Of a stretch of DNA of 64,000 bases, positions 23,201 through 35,160 are shown piece after piece. The notes under the pieces are model-generated. The model made no database searches. It had not been told where the DNA came from and was given only the letters and a program-made list of their open reading frames with translations. The stretch is from Oscheius tipulae (taxonomy: Eukaryota; Nematoda; Chromadorea; Rhabditida; Rhabditidae). How positions within the stretch are numbered: the stretch's first letter is position 1; the number at the start of each line of letters is the position of its first letter. A program made the position numbers and the translations under genes. Where the stretch lies: the NCBI GenBank assembly GCA_037178975.1, contig JASJZH010000002.1, positions 2,604,001-2,668,000 on the forward strand, given 5' to 3'.

Positions 23201-26200
23201 TTTTCCCGCGTTTCGTCTTCTGGAACAGATCCTGCAATGTGACAGTTATCTGTGAACCGCCACATGTAACAGCCATCGAAAGATGGTGTTATGCTCGGTA
23301 TTCCTGACTCTGAGGGCTTTCCATTGAATCTACAGCGGTGTTTGATATAGTTCTTTGGAAAATCTCGGAGTCCCTAGAGGAGACTGATAGTGCTCTGGTC
23401 GCGCCAAAATTCTGATTCCCAATAGTGAGACAGAGGTAGAGACTACTTCTGAGAACGATTGCTTGCTATAGATTTCAGGAAGGTCGAGGACAAGGATTGA
23501 AAGAAGGAGACTCTGAAAGCCTTTGGAAATGCGATTACTGTAATACTACCATAATCAGATGTAGGTGAAACTGTGATTAATCTTTGGCGCAGGCGTAAAA
23601 GTCCTGTTAGCTGTTCTATGTCTCGTGTTCTCGTAGTTCTAGCCTTGTGCTCAGTATCTATTTGAATCGCTGTGATAGTGCTGTCCCTGTCCCCTGTCCC
23701 TGTGTGCAGTTCATTGTAGACTTTCCTTCGTTTTTTTTGATGTCTCGGTAGATCTACTATGCCTGCAGTCACTCGCTTTTATCTTTTAGTTTTCCAGCTG
23801 TTTTTTTTGTAACTTTCTCTTACCACATAATGTTTGTTTGCTAAAACGACAATAGCAGTAGCTAGCGGCTCAACAAGCTTGCTGTACTCCGAGCTGAAGG
23901 ATCTGAACCTCGAATTTGAGACTGAAGAGCGAGTGGTACCAACTTGGTGCTGAGATTCCATTGAAGGAGCTTTTCCACCAGCATTTGGGCTTCGTCAATA
24001 GTGACCGTTCTTATTGGAAGATGAGCGAATGTCTCGTAAAAGACGTGGGTTTTGGAGATGTTGATCCAGTCCTCCTCCTCGCAGATGAGAATAAACTGGA
24101 GCATGTTAGCGGTAGTTTACATTCCCACCTTCAAGTTGGCATTGGACTTTTTCATCTCTCCCTTTGAAAAGTACAACTTCTGATCAACAAAAAGCTCAAT
24201 GATGGGTAGTAGCGGCTCAGCGAAAGAGAACTTGTCTATGACGAGAAATTTCAACTGCTCCCCTCTAGCTTTGGGCTGTTCCAGAAGTTTTGTGAATTCT
24301 CTCTGACAGTTTTCCAATCCGACACGGGCATGACTGGGTATCCACTGGAAAATCGAGCCTGGAAGCTGCTTCTGAAGCATCTGAAAATGAGGTTACAGAG
24401 GGACAGAGAGACAGAGAGGCAGAGAGGCAGAGACAGGGACTCCCCTTTACTAGCGTCGTTTTTTGTGTGAGCGGAGGACCAGTGACCAGTAGATTGTTCC
24501 CCAGACCCAGCATCCTCTTTCCAAAGTGAAGTACTCGGTCAAAAGCAGGCCAGACAACCATGAGATCTGCCATCCTGGCTTCCTTTTCCATTGAACTGAT
24601 GTGAAAGGGCTCATTCTCCCAACGGACCAAAGTTGATGGATCCTGTATAGAAAGTTTGACAGTGACCGTGGCGTTACCTCGATGGACAGTTTCCAGTTAC
24701 TGACATCCGGAGGGAGCGGAGCGAAGATTTTGGAGAAGACTAGAGCCCAGTAATGACAGAGCTGAAAAGTTCACAGAAACCTTTTGAAATCCTACATTTT
24801 GGTCGACGACCTCCCCAGATACAAAGATTTTCAAGAAGTTTGCACTCAGGACCACTGCTCCCTGTAGCAGGACATCGGAACTGTTTCCTTTCAGATCGCT
24901 TAGTTCCTGAGACAGGCATACTGCTTGAAAAATGACGCTCTCACCTGGTTGACAAGACTCAAAAGAACATCCGATATGTAGAGATTATTGGTGAGTTTGA
25001 TCACAGGACCCAGCACATTCAAAATCTGTAAAACATGATCTTGTCGCGCCCCCTCAGGGATCCTTTTCCAAAAGTTGAGTCTCAAGTTCTCATTCTCCAT
25101 GAGACTAAACGGTTAGAGACCTGCGACCCAACCTTCCTGAATAAAGGGTATCTGGTTCTCGGAGGGGCCCATTAGAGCAAGAACACGGGGGAGTCACCCC
25201 CGGAACTGCAGATAGTCAAGAGAGCGGCCGTATTCAAATGCCTGGAGCGGCGAGAGAATGCGGCTGAAATTTTGGGGAAAGGGGCAAAGACGCGGGGAAG
25301 GATCACATGTGGACAGTCAACCAGCTGCCGATTGTGCTTGGATTTGAATTTTGCTGCAGGCAGGACTAGAGAAGATGTTTACTTCGGGTTCGACTGGATG
25401 TTCATGGGGACAGGATTGGACTGAGCAGGTTGACAGGAGAGAAAGATTTGTAGAGAACAGGTTGATAGGGACAGGATTAGCCTTATTGACAGGAGTAATG
25501 CTAATGAACATACAGGAAAGTATAAGACTAACAAGGCCCTATGGGATGAAACTCACCAAATTCTCGATCATTTCCATTGCCGTGTTCTTCCCTACAGTCA
25601 CCCCAATCTCCTTCTTCCATCCAGATAGATAAATGTCTTCAAAACACTTTCTGTCTCTTACGTCCACGGTTCTCGTCGGTAGATCGTGTTTCGCTAATAA
25701 ATTGAACCTCACTATCTGAAAAATCGAAAGGTATGTCACTGCCACTGTTCACAGTCCTAAAATTAAAAGACTCACGTTGCTGAGATCATCTGGGATGCAG
25801 AGAACACAGTGAACTTCTGGAGAAAGCAAGATGGTGCTGCCATCGAAAAATGTGAGATATGGGGTGGGGACAAGGTTGGAGTCGTCCTGGAATTATCAAA
25901 ATCTAAGAATATCCATCTACTAACCCTCTTCAGTAGAGAACTGACAATTGGTAGCCATTGCCAAATCCTGTCAGTTCCGTAAAAGACTACAAACTTTCGA
26001 AGGCTTGGAGTGGAAGGAACTGAAGTACTTGAGGTAAAAAACTCGTCTGTAGCAAGAAGCTCCAAAAGGTGTCCTGAGGCTGTGGAACCAAAACCAGTGC
26101 TAGGATAAATTATTTGCTGATCGGTCAGCATGTCTACGTAGAGCCAAGCTATCTGGAAAGGAAGTATCTCTCTGTCTCTCTGTCTCACCTCCTCATTCAT

Positions 26201-29200
26201 CTCCCTCAAAGCTTCTGTCAAAAAAATCTTAGCCATTTCCCCAGTTATAGCCGAGATTTTCCTGAAAAATAAAATTCTCAAGAATACGTGCTTATCCTAC
26301 CGATTTCTCAAATCTTCATAAAAAAGTTCGACTCTGCTTTTGTCCTTTACATCTGCAGCATTGAGGACTTCTCTTGGAGAACGGGGACTCATGGTCTAAA
26401 CGTTTGTTCAGACAAGGACTAGCAGAACACACAGCATATGGAATCATCTCCTCAATGATTTCTTGTCTAGCTAATTCCAATGGAGCCGAGCTGATATTTT
26501 CCACAGAAACGTGATTGGATAAATTTCGAAGCGGTGAATTGGAAGCCGTTGTGAGAATCAGGCGAGGAAATGGAGCTAGAACTGTCTCTCTGTCGAGCTC
26601 TGGACTCACCATTCTTTCCGAACCTATTAATAGCCGTGTTGAGAGCATTGTAGTCTGTACTGTCAAGTTCATCAATGTTTTCCACTACGACAAGAACAGA
26701 TTCTTTCAAGGAAACCTGAAAAGATTTAGTTCTAGAAATAATTGAAGTGTGAAAGAACCAGAGAACGAAAGGGCTGGGCTGAGTCTCATGGATAGGTCTA
26801 CGAGTTCGTGACTCTATTCTTCTCTGTTTTGCGGGTTACATAGATAGCAGACTTTCAAGCAAGTAGAAACGCTTGAGTATGTCGTGCTGAGAGAAGTAGT
26901 AGCAGAAGAGGAGAATGCTTGTACCAAGAACGCTGGCATACGTGGCAGATAGACATATCGAGTAGACAGCTAAGATCGCAGCGAAGAAGGAGAGGTCTGA
27001 CCCGAAATCTGGGTAGAAATGATGAACGAGAAGAGTTGGCCGTTGTAATCGCCTCCAGGCAAGTAGAATTGATAAAAGAAGAGGGTCCAGGAGACAGTTG
27101 ACATCTTCGAGTCCCAGGATTCCCAGGAACAAGCAGGGTAGACTACTGCCAATTGAATTGAGTACTAGAAGAGAAGCTGTTACTAAGAGAACAACAAACT
27201 TCTGCACCTTCACCCGGGTAGAAGAACTAAAGAAAAAAACCAGCCTCTCAACTTCTTTATTCTAAGGATTGTACTCGATGGGATGGTTCTTACGACGAAC
27301 CATGCCATCACCCTGGAGCCATTCGCGGCGGAACCGCTTGGCAGCACCGTCCGGAGTATTGGTCCACTCGATGGTGATGCGGTCATTGTTGGTGCCTTCC
27401 TGCCCGAAGGCGATGGCATCGCAGCTGACAGTCATTAGAGTAGCCTCCTTGGGATCCAGACAGCCGCAGGCAGGGTCGACGCCGAGACGCTTCATGTTAG
27501 TCGTCTTGATGGCCCATCCAATGCGACGAGCAGAGGAGTTAATGATCTTGATGTGGTAGGTGTGCTTGTCGTCGTAGGGCGCGTTGAAGACGATCTTCTT
27601 TCACTAACTTTTGTTATCTTTTGGTTTGTTTTCTTTCCAATTGAAGCGAGGCAATGACTGCTGTTTTGGAGAAATTTTGAAGTTTGAAACAAGTTTGTTT
27701 CACTAATTATTCTGGAACAGCTTTTGGATACGAATTCACACTGCGTAGACCCGAATACCGAGTTACTCTGTCTCTGTTTGTTTCCAAAACCTACCTGAAC
27801 AATGGTCTCAAAAATGTTTCCTTCCAACTTCTTGTGACAGTTGATGTACCTCACAGACGAGAATAGTTTCTGTGCTACCGCCTGGAACATTCTCTGGTAT
27901 CCGAACTTCAGAAGTGTACCTGACAAACAGTTCTTGCGTTTCGGACCTGCCCAGAAAGTAAAAGGAAACTTCCTCTAGACCAGTTTGTACATAGAGACGA
28001 TGCCAGTTTTCTCTGCTCGTCCAGTTGAATGAAGTCGAGACTGAGCCTGGTCTGGGACTGATTGAATTTGTTCTGAAGGTAGAATTCATTTTCCTAAAAG
28101 TTTTACGACAGTGACACAGACAGTTAGATTATTTACCATTCTTACAATCCCCAAAGCGTCGCCGACCATCTTTCCGCCTAGAATCTCTCCCAGAACTGTG
28201 ATCATTTTTGGGATGTGACAAATTCTCTCATTTATTTCTAGTTGCAGGAGCTGAAATCTGATCTGTCTCTCTTCCCAGACTACAAACCTCGCAAATTTTC
28301 TCCAGAAAACTTTTCTCCACGAGCTTGATGAATGTCTCTACTGGCAATGTCTCACAATTCTCGCAGCTCACAGTATCTAATACAAGTTCAGTCCCAAAGA
28401 CGTCAGCTATTTCCAGCTGACCACGGGAATTGAAGCACAGACGACTGAGCTGGGGAAAAGCTTCTCTAAGTACCAATGGTAACCTGTCTGGTTTGATACT
28501 TTTCTCTGGAAATTTCTTACAAGGCTGCAATAGAAGTAGCCGCAAAAAGTTGAAGCAGATCATGATCGGAGGTAAGACAGAGGCGTGGGTTTGCCAGTCG
28601 AATCACGCTCAAATGCTTGTGGACTCCCTGAAGTTCGAGTCTCACAGCAATAGGACAAATTCTACCTTGACAACCACTTTCATGTGCTCCTCAACATGAG
28701 TCAACCAGCAGGAAACATGTTTCAGCTCCAACAAATGAAGAGCAGTCGAATCTTGCCGGAGGGCGAGCTCGAAGCGGCGCCATAACTTGGCACACCGACG
28801 GAATTGTAAGTATTCCGACTGGAAAAGTCGATTTAGAGAGACAATCACAATTTAAACAAGTACCTGAAGAGTGTCTTTTGCATATTTGAAAATCCTTGCA
28901 ACTCGCAGCCAATCCTCCACCAGAGAGTTCCATTTAGTAAACAGTTGTGACAGTTTGGTGATGATACCCAGCCAGTGACTGAACAAAGACTTCCAGTAGT
29001 GCTACAAAGGCATACTTTATGTCATAACTCAGTTGAGAGAAGGCATTCTCTGCATCGTTACTGGACATCAGTAGACTCTTGTGATTCTCTGCCAAAACAA
29101 TTAATTCTAGTAGGTTCGAAGGTAGTTCCAGATTCCAATAGGGAGTCGTCCGGGTTTCGATGTGAGCCTAAAGTTTGAATAGCTCGCTAAAAAAGTCCAA

Positions 29201-32200
29201 ACCTTTGTCCAGTGTCCAATAGTCATGTCCAGCTGGTCCGAGACCAAAGCTTCCCTCTCGGCCGCAAAGGCTATTGGTTTTAGCTGGGCCAAGACATCGT
29301 CCAAGCCCAGCTCGCAGATTACAGCCATGGTGCTGTTTGTGTGAAGAGACAGATCGAAACCTGAAGGAGACATTCAGATCTCAGTATTTTTAATGATCTA
29401 CCAACAATCTCTGACATTTTTGTCCAATGCTGGTCCAGGAAGCGCTTGCAGGATAGAACCTCAGCCACGGCAAAGTTCTTCTTGAAGACGTCTACGTCAT
29501 TTCGGGCCTGGTAACTTTACGAGTCGATCAGAGAAAAACGTTACATTGACGATAAAATGTCGTGCGGCACGCTGAGTAGGCAGTTGGGACTCGAACTTGG
29601 CCAGTTGGGCCAGGTAGTCGTCGAGAAAGTGACGGCTGTTTGGAATATTGACCACAGTTCGTCGGGATTCGAAGAATTCACTGAAAGGGTGGCTATTTTC
29701 CCTCTCTCTCTCTCTCTCTGTCATGTCCTGTCAGTTTCTGTCAAGACTAATCTCCTCCAAAAGAGCAAACTTTACTTACGAAACAAGAACAAAGTTTGTT
29801 TCAAAACATCTAATTGACCCAAATCCCCAATTTGACAAGTTACCGTAAGAGCTCGCTCCGACTAGAGGGTCAGTTACCCAAGCGCCGCCATCGGAAGCAG
29901 TCGCCTCTCTACCAAGAATGAAGCTCTTTCTCATCGTGCTCTTCTGTCTCATGTTCTTTGCCACTGGCCATGCTACTGATACTAAGAAGACCAAAGTAGA
30001 TGTCGAGGACAAAGTCGTAGTTGACGAGTACCAGTACCTAGCCGTCTCGAAGGGTGCCAAAGCCGTCTCCGAAGCTACTCTCAAGAAGGGCTCTGCTCCA
30101 GTCGGCTCCACTCTCCTCGGAAGCTTCGCCGTCTGGGCCCTGGGTGGCCGTATCCAATAGAGACAGATATTTTGTCATTTCATTTGTCGCAAGACTAGGC
30201 TTGTTTTCTTGTTGTGTTCTAGTGTTCTTTGCTTTGATAGTAGCGTCTACTGCCGATTGCTGTCTTCTCGTCGTCTTCTAATGTCAGTCGAATTCCCGGT
30301 GTGCTACCAAAGGATCCGAATCTACAGGAGACCAATCAAGCTGTCGTACTCTCTTCGCCACGATACAAGGATTGCATGAGCCCTGACAAAAAGCCTCGTA
30401 GAAGGACTCAAGCAAGTACAGCAACTCTCTACCGGCAGAGGTACCATCGACCGTATTCTCCAATGGACCGTCTACATGACTCTTTAACTGGATCGCAGGA
30501 GACAGCTTAGCGAGTTTTTGTGTAATGTCACTGCCTACTGTCCATTTTCCAGTCACTGTCCCTATCTCTGCCCATCGTCCACTTGTTTCTCTCAGTTTTC
30601 AGTAGCCTAATGGGAGATAACCTCTGCTACTCATCGCACTCTCATTTTTGGTTGCCGGTAGTCTTCTCGACTACTTGTCCAGTTGTCTACAGTTACTGTC
30701 AGCATTATGACTTCTGACAGCCCGTAGGCTGCTCATGGTAGTCAGCGCTAATCGTCAGGGATCATGGTTTCTGGTACAAGCTACCCGTTACTGCTTGGGT
30801 ACGAGGCAGACTACTTGACTACGCCAAGAGTCTGTTCCTCTCTCCCGAATACCGTAAGTCTGACTGACTTCCGGTATCTTTCTCTGTCTCTTTCCTTACT
30901 TCATATGATCGTAGTATTCCTTCGTCCTCTCAAACAGCTGTTCCATGACTCTCACGTCCGTAGCGATTTGTCTCATTCTAGGAACTTCTGTCTTTGGTAC
31001 TCCGATAACCTAAAAAAATTCACTGTTTGACTACAAAGACGTACTTTCTACCTCTTCAAATTTATTCAAGTCATCAATCTCCTGTATCAGCTCGTCTAGC
31101 GGGACAATCAAGGAGATTACTTCTTTCTTATAGATCTCTGCTTCCTGAAACGGGTTTCACTAGACTCTTATTTGAAAAACCTGAGGGTTGGCCATGGTTT
31201 GAAGAATTTTAATCCTGTCACCAACTTTCTGTGCATTAGACATAACCACTGCTTGTTTTTTCTGCAAAACCTTAGATACCTTTTAAAAGTTGCCTTACAG
31301 TGACAAAGAATTGGAAAGAGGATAGTCGTTTGTTGAAAAAATGCTCGTGCTCCTTGATCTGTTGAGGCAGAGCCATACGATAGGCTGCCAACGCGATCAG
31401 GAGGTCATGTTGATTAGGGTCGAGAGAGATCTGCTGGGTGAGGACAAAAATCCGATCATAGAGGGCCACTAGTTTTTTGACGCTTGGAATTATCTTTTCT
31501 GTCAGAATCTGGTCAACAATTGCCTGAAATTTTTGATTGTAATCTCGGAAAACATATCCATACTTTGTTAGCTAGCATTAGTGCCGGGTTGATGGATCGG
31601 AAGAGCAGAGCCCTGTCATAGCGGCGGAATTCTTCTTGAAGGACTTGTAGGTCTCTGAAATGACAAAGTAGTGGGTTGAGCAAGTAAGTTACATGAACAA
31701 TTGGCTGAAAAAAAAGAGTTCACAACGGGGGAATAGAGGGATTTTCATACTAATGATCAAAAAGTGCTGTATCTAATCAATCTCTTCATAGACGGCTCAA
31801 TCTTTCCTACATTGTAACCGATTGCAATTCTCGACTTGGCATACGGTTAGAGATTGCATCAGTATACCCAGATCGTAGCAGTTAGATACTAAAATACTAC
31901 TACAAGTTTAACTACGGTAGCAGTAGCCTCTGAGACAAGATCCAAAAAAAAACTCCCTTGCAGTGACAGAACCTAAATTATTGGTTGGCTCATGTCTTAG
32001 TCTCCCCATCGTCCAGTAAAATATGGCTTTGAGCGTAGCCTTGTACCCTAACACACACGTCACACGCCAAGTCAACTTACTCCATGAACCCCTTCCTGAC
32101 CCTCATCGTGATCATCTGTAGCATCTGTCTTAATCTTTGCTGAACCAGTGTCCATACTGCTGACATCTTGATGCGAAATAGCTGACTAGAGATCTCTTCC

Positions 32201-34052
32201 GGAACTTTCTTTAGCTTCAAAAGCAGCCACTTTGTTCTCCTGTAAATCTCTAGCAGACCCTCTTCAGAAAGACTCCCGATCTGGAATGTACTATCGACAT
32301 TATTGTGGAACGTCTACCTTTTCATCGGCGATTGTTGCAGCAAATTCAACTACTGAAGGATGCTGGGACAATTTTTCAGAGTCCAATTGGGTGGAAATTA
32401 TGTAGCTGCATCGTTCAGCCATGTTGTCTATGTCCTCTGGGGAGAATCTTGCCCATTCTATTCGGGACAGGGCAGTTATCGGGGCCTGTCAATAAAGAAA
32501 TAGGATAAATGAAAAATGAGACCTTGAACTGCTCCTTGATGTGTCCAGTATTGAAGAAGAGGCGATTATCTACGATTGTGCAGTCCACAATGACACATTG
32601 TTTCTGAAACAGTCAGCTTGTCTCTCCCGTATACTCGAAGTATAAAGTTCTGCCCCATATTGTTTTGCCTGAAATTGTCTGACAAAAACTTTTCTGGACC
32701 TCTCCCGCATCATCTCGGCTGTCGAAAATTAACCACTGAACAGTATCGGTTGTTAGCTAACGTCTCTCACAGACCGTCTCGGTAGGTAAATACTCTCCCG
32801 TATTCATAGTAACTTGGCAGTAAACTATCCTCAGTACACAATCAGTTATTCCTCCCGAAACCTCTCATAAGTCGAGTAAAATTTTGTCTCAAGTTCTCTT
32901 CCGCGCCGTCTCAACTGACCAGACAGAACGTTGGAAGAAACTCACCGATTTCTGTAGCACTCTCTGATAGGCTTGGATGGAATGAAAAGCCGCCTTGGTT
33001 GTCTCTTGTAGCAGTGTGATCTCGAACATTTTCTTCTTGTTCTCCTTTTTCGGTACATTGGCCATGAAACTGGAAAGAAAACTGACACTACTCTGAGTAT
33101 TCCTCACTTCTGATGGATGTCCCTTGTGAACTGATTGATCTGTTTGATCAACAAGTTTTTCCAGTCCTTTGCCGTGGCATCTTTCAGCTTTTCCAGCTCT
33201 TCCAGCTGGAAGATCAGGCCCAATCTGAACCATCCGTCAGTTTGAAGACATATAGTGTGCACTTCAACCTGTTCTCAAAGAAAAGTCGAATCTGGCTACA
33301 GATCAAGATGTCAGGCTTGGTCAATTCTTTCTGCATAGAATGATGGTGCTTTTTGACTGGGATTCCTAAAAAAGAGTCTGTTCGAATCTAGGGAGATACC
33401 TACTAATCAGCTTTTCTATCTGTCTCTTTTCCTCTGTGAAATACTTTCCGTTCAAAAAGTTCAAGTAACCTTGTCTTTCAGAGCAGAAGATCCATTCCAA
33501 GGCTTCCAGAGCTAGACGACGGTCCAGATTTCGAAGTCTGAATCAATGTCACTGTCGCTGTCAATATACCTCAATTCATTGGCCCTCCATTTGACTGCTT
33601 CAAAGTTGAAAGGAAACTTTTCCATTACCCAGTACCATTGTTTCTGTACCCAAGTTTTAAAACCAATGAAGAACTCACAGCTTCTCCTACATCCGTTACC
33701 AGGCTCTTGTCCATCATCTCTCTTAATTTTTGTCTATGTTCTGTCAACATGACGTGGAAAATCAGAAACTGTCGCCTGTACAGAGGCTGTCGCCTTCTCC
33801 TCCTCTTTTCGTCCAGTCTCTTCCACTCTTCGACGAGCTTATCTTGGTCGCAGTTGCTCAAATGATGAAAGACGAAGACCTGGTTGGTTCTTCTGACTGT
33901 ATATGACTTTTTGCAGCTTCAAAAAGAAACATACAGCGGTATCTTTTTGGCTCCAATATGTGATTGGTCATTGCGGGGAAGCAGCCGGTGAATAGGATAC
34001 AAGTGCGGCCAGCTGAGGTGGTGTTGACCGGAAATTTGAATTTTGCAGGCAT
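17250..34052 (-). CDS. divergent dynein heavy chain-like protein, motor sites degenerate, C-terminus missing
   Basis: Many small exons spell a dynein heavy chain from tail to AAA5. Landmarks along the gene: tail exons 33.9-30.9 kb; linker about 29.7-28.2 kb ([18 protein letters not shown] then [19 protein letters not shown], and [20 protein letters not shown]); AAA1 about 28.1-26.4 kb; AAA2 about 26.3-25.7 kb; AAA3 about 24.9-22.1 kb ([34 protein letters not shown]); AAA4 about 22.0-21.4 kb; stalk helices 20.1-19.6 kb and 19.1-18.8 kb around [17 protein letters not shown] and [16 protein letters not shown]5 at about 17.7-17.5 kb ([19 protein letters not shown]). Canonical GxxGxGKT is GQVRNART in AAA1, GPPLTQKT in AAA3 and GEAGIGRQ in AAA4, so ATP hydrolysis is doubtful. 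The frame stops at TAA 17250-17252 after [12 protein letters not shown], before AAA6. Start ATG at 34052 and some tail exons are uncertain; a pseudogene is possible. Confidence 0.68.
19455..19529 (-). repeat. tRNA-like sequence (decayed tRNA or SINE head)
   Basis: On the minus strand the text TGGCTCAGTCGGTTAACA fits a tRNA A-box/D-arm and, about 30 nt later, GGTTCGATTCCC fits the B-box/T-arm, the spacing of RNA polymerase III promoters. Anticodon and acceptor stems do not pair well, so this is not a working tRNA; a decayed tRNA or a tRNA-derived SINE is more likely. It lies in an intron of the dynein-like gene. Confidence 0.4.
26836..27213 (-). other. hydrophobic open frame without ATG in dynein intron
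   Basis: 125 codons open in frame with a strongly hydrophobic composition (several possible membrane spans, e.g. [16 protein letters not shown] at the start and SILLFCYYF later). It begins at GTG, not ATG, just behind a tttctttag acceptor, and lies 49 bp downstream of the MSP fragment in the same 1.08-kb intron. It may be the 3' exon of a nested membrane-protein gene or chance. No family recognised. Confidence 0.25.
27262..27597 (-). pseudogene. msp: major sperm protein, 5'-truncated copy
   Basis: The major sperm protein polymerises into the filaments that drive nematode sperm crawling and also acts as an oocyte-maturation signal. The frame is intact from [16 protein letters not shown] through [35 protein letters not shown] and [18 protein letters not shown] to PIEYNP and TAG, followed at once by AATAAA. 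That is about 111 of the usual roughly 127 residues; the N-terminal segment that precedes KIVFN in MSPs was not found upstream. The sequence 5' of the break is an AG but with no pyrimidine tract. It lies wholly in a 1.08-kb dynein intron (26716-27794), same strand. It is noticeably GC-richer than the intron around it. Likely a truncated duplicate, though a distant first exon cannot be excluded. Confidence 0.8.
29918..30160 (+). CDS. small secreted peptide gene nested in the dynein-like gene
   Basis: A single open exon of 80 codons on the strand opposite its host. The N-terminus [19 protein letters not shown] is a classic signal peptide with cleavage expected after GHA. The mature part begins [15 protein letters not shown], is acidic/lysine-rich and lacks cysteines. 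It ends in a Gly/Ser/Leu segment ([17 protein letters not shown]) that might be a short membrane-active or amidated tail (inference). Codon texture is good and GC higher than flanking intron. No similarity recognised; antimicrobial or neuropeptide-like roles would be guesses. Confidence 0.5.
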   Translation: MKLFLIVLFCLMFFATGHATDTKKTKVDVEDKVVVDEYQYLAVSKGAKAVSEATLKKGSAPVGSTLLGSFAVWALGGRIQ

Positions 34053-34442
34053 GGACAGCTCTGAGTGTTTGAAAATAGAGTCAACTCCGGGAAGCGACGG
34101 GTAGAAGATAGAATTGACTCAGAGACAGACAACATTCTTTTAGAGAAGAACAAAAGCAAACTAACCAGTTTGCAAGTAGAAAATCTGGCTTTTCAACTAA
34201 TGACAAGTTTCATTCAGTAGTTATGACAGTTGTTTCCAAAGTGGGATCGACTGGTGTTCTATACTGGGATGTTGTTCTATGACTTTCGTCTCTACCGTCC
34301 ACTTTACATATACATGAGTTCTTCTCTCTGTCATTTTGGTCTCTCTCAAACATTGAGCTCTTTTCAAATATGCAGCTGCAGCAATCTCGTTACGTAGTTA
34401 CGTAGTTACGGACACGCTTTCCGAAAGCGCTAGGAAAGCGGG
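34053..34442. promoter_or_regulatory. divergent promoter region
   Basis: 390 bp between the putative ATG of the dynein-like gene (leftward) and the ATG of the small gene (rightward). Contains a direct repeat ttacgtagttacgtagttacg and, 20 bp before the right-hand ATG, an imperfect palindrome ctttccgaaagcgctaggaaag. Shared control of both genes is inferred only from position. Confidence 0.4.
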
Positions 34443-34936
34443 ATGATTATCGATAAAATCAGTGAAATCGGTCAACCTCTTCATTCAATAGATTCTATGC
34501 GACCTAGACATGACTATTACCCAGAAGACTTCTACACGGACAGTCCCGTTCACATTTCCAAAGTGAGTCTCTTTTTGTGTTCATTAAAAATGTCTGGTTC
34601 AGCTGAGCGACTTGGAGTTCAGTAGGAAGCATGTCTATTTCCTTAAACACATTGAAAGGAGGGAGGTGGAATTTCAAAAGATGAATATGAAGGAGCAATT
34701 ACAAAACGTTGTCGAGAAGAGAGCAGGAAATAGTCTTTCTCTCCCAGAGCCGGTTTCTATGAATTCTGCCACCCCTAGATCCTCAAGCGTTCTACACCAT
34801 ATTAAAGAACCTTCCGGACGCCGGGCCCCAATCGACAGAGCCCTTCGTGCACTTATTTTATCCTGAAATGTACATGGATCATGACGACGATGATGATATA
34901 GGCGACGATTTGTTACGATTGTTCAACTTCAATTAA
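34443..34936 (+). CDS. small uncharacterised acidic-tailed protein
   Basis: Three exons. Exon 1 reads MIIDKISEIGQPLHSIDSM...FYTDSPVHISK; a 40-nt intron (gtgagt...ttcag) leads to a charged helical exon (LSDLEFSRKHVYFLKHIERR). A 46-nt intron beginning gtctttctctccc and ending ccctag (about 34732-34777) then restores a frame that reads NPQAFYTILKNLPDAGPQ, then FVHLFYPEMYMDH, an Asp-rich run and a hydrophobic LLRLFNFN before TAA. Without that second splice the frame stops earlier (34866), but the spliced version removes a frame change and gives a coherent C-terminus. About 130 residues, no signal peptide. Not recognised. 27 bp of its last exon (34834-34860) recur in the neighbouring receptor gene. 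Confidence 0.6.
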
Positions 34937-35160
34937 ATAATTTTTGGAAGTTTTGCCAAAAGAGAGAAAGAACCGTTGCGACTTCCAGCTTGTTTACCTA
35001 TGAACTTGTTCCCGACTCGACTCTACCCCTTTTTCCCGCCTTGCCACTGTTATCTAAGTCTTGTGGCGACGAAAATTACGTATCAATATTGATTTTCGAG
35101 TCTGATTATCCGTCTCGACGGGTCAGCTGTTACGAAACTTTTTAAACTTTTCTGATTTAA

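Noticed and set aside
29776..30111. Minus-strand frame of 111 codons opposite the secreted peptide
   Set aside because: Shows no dynein text and begins without splice support; the plus strand has a clear signal peptide.
33861..34052. Introns of only 23-26 nt (first dynein exon, AAA1, receptor 5, small gene at 34.7 kb)
   Set aside because: In each case an alternative upstream donor gives a 35-46-nt intron in correct phase that fits the local size class better.
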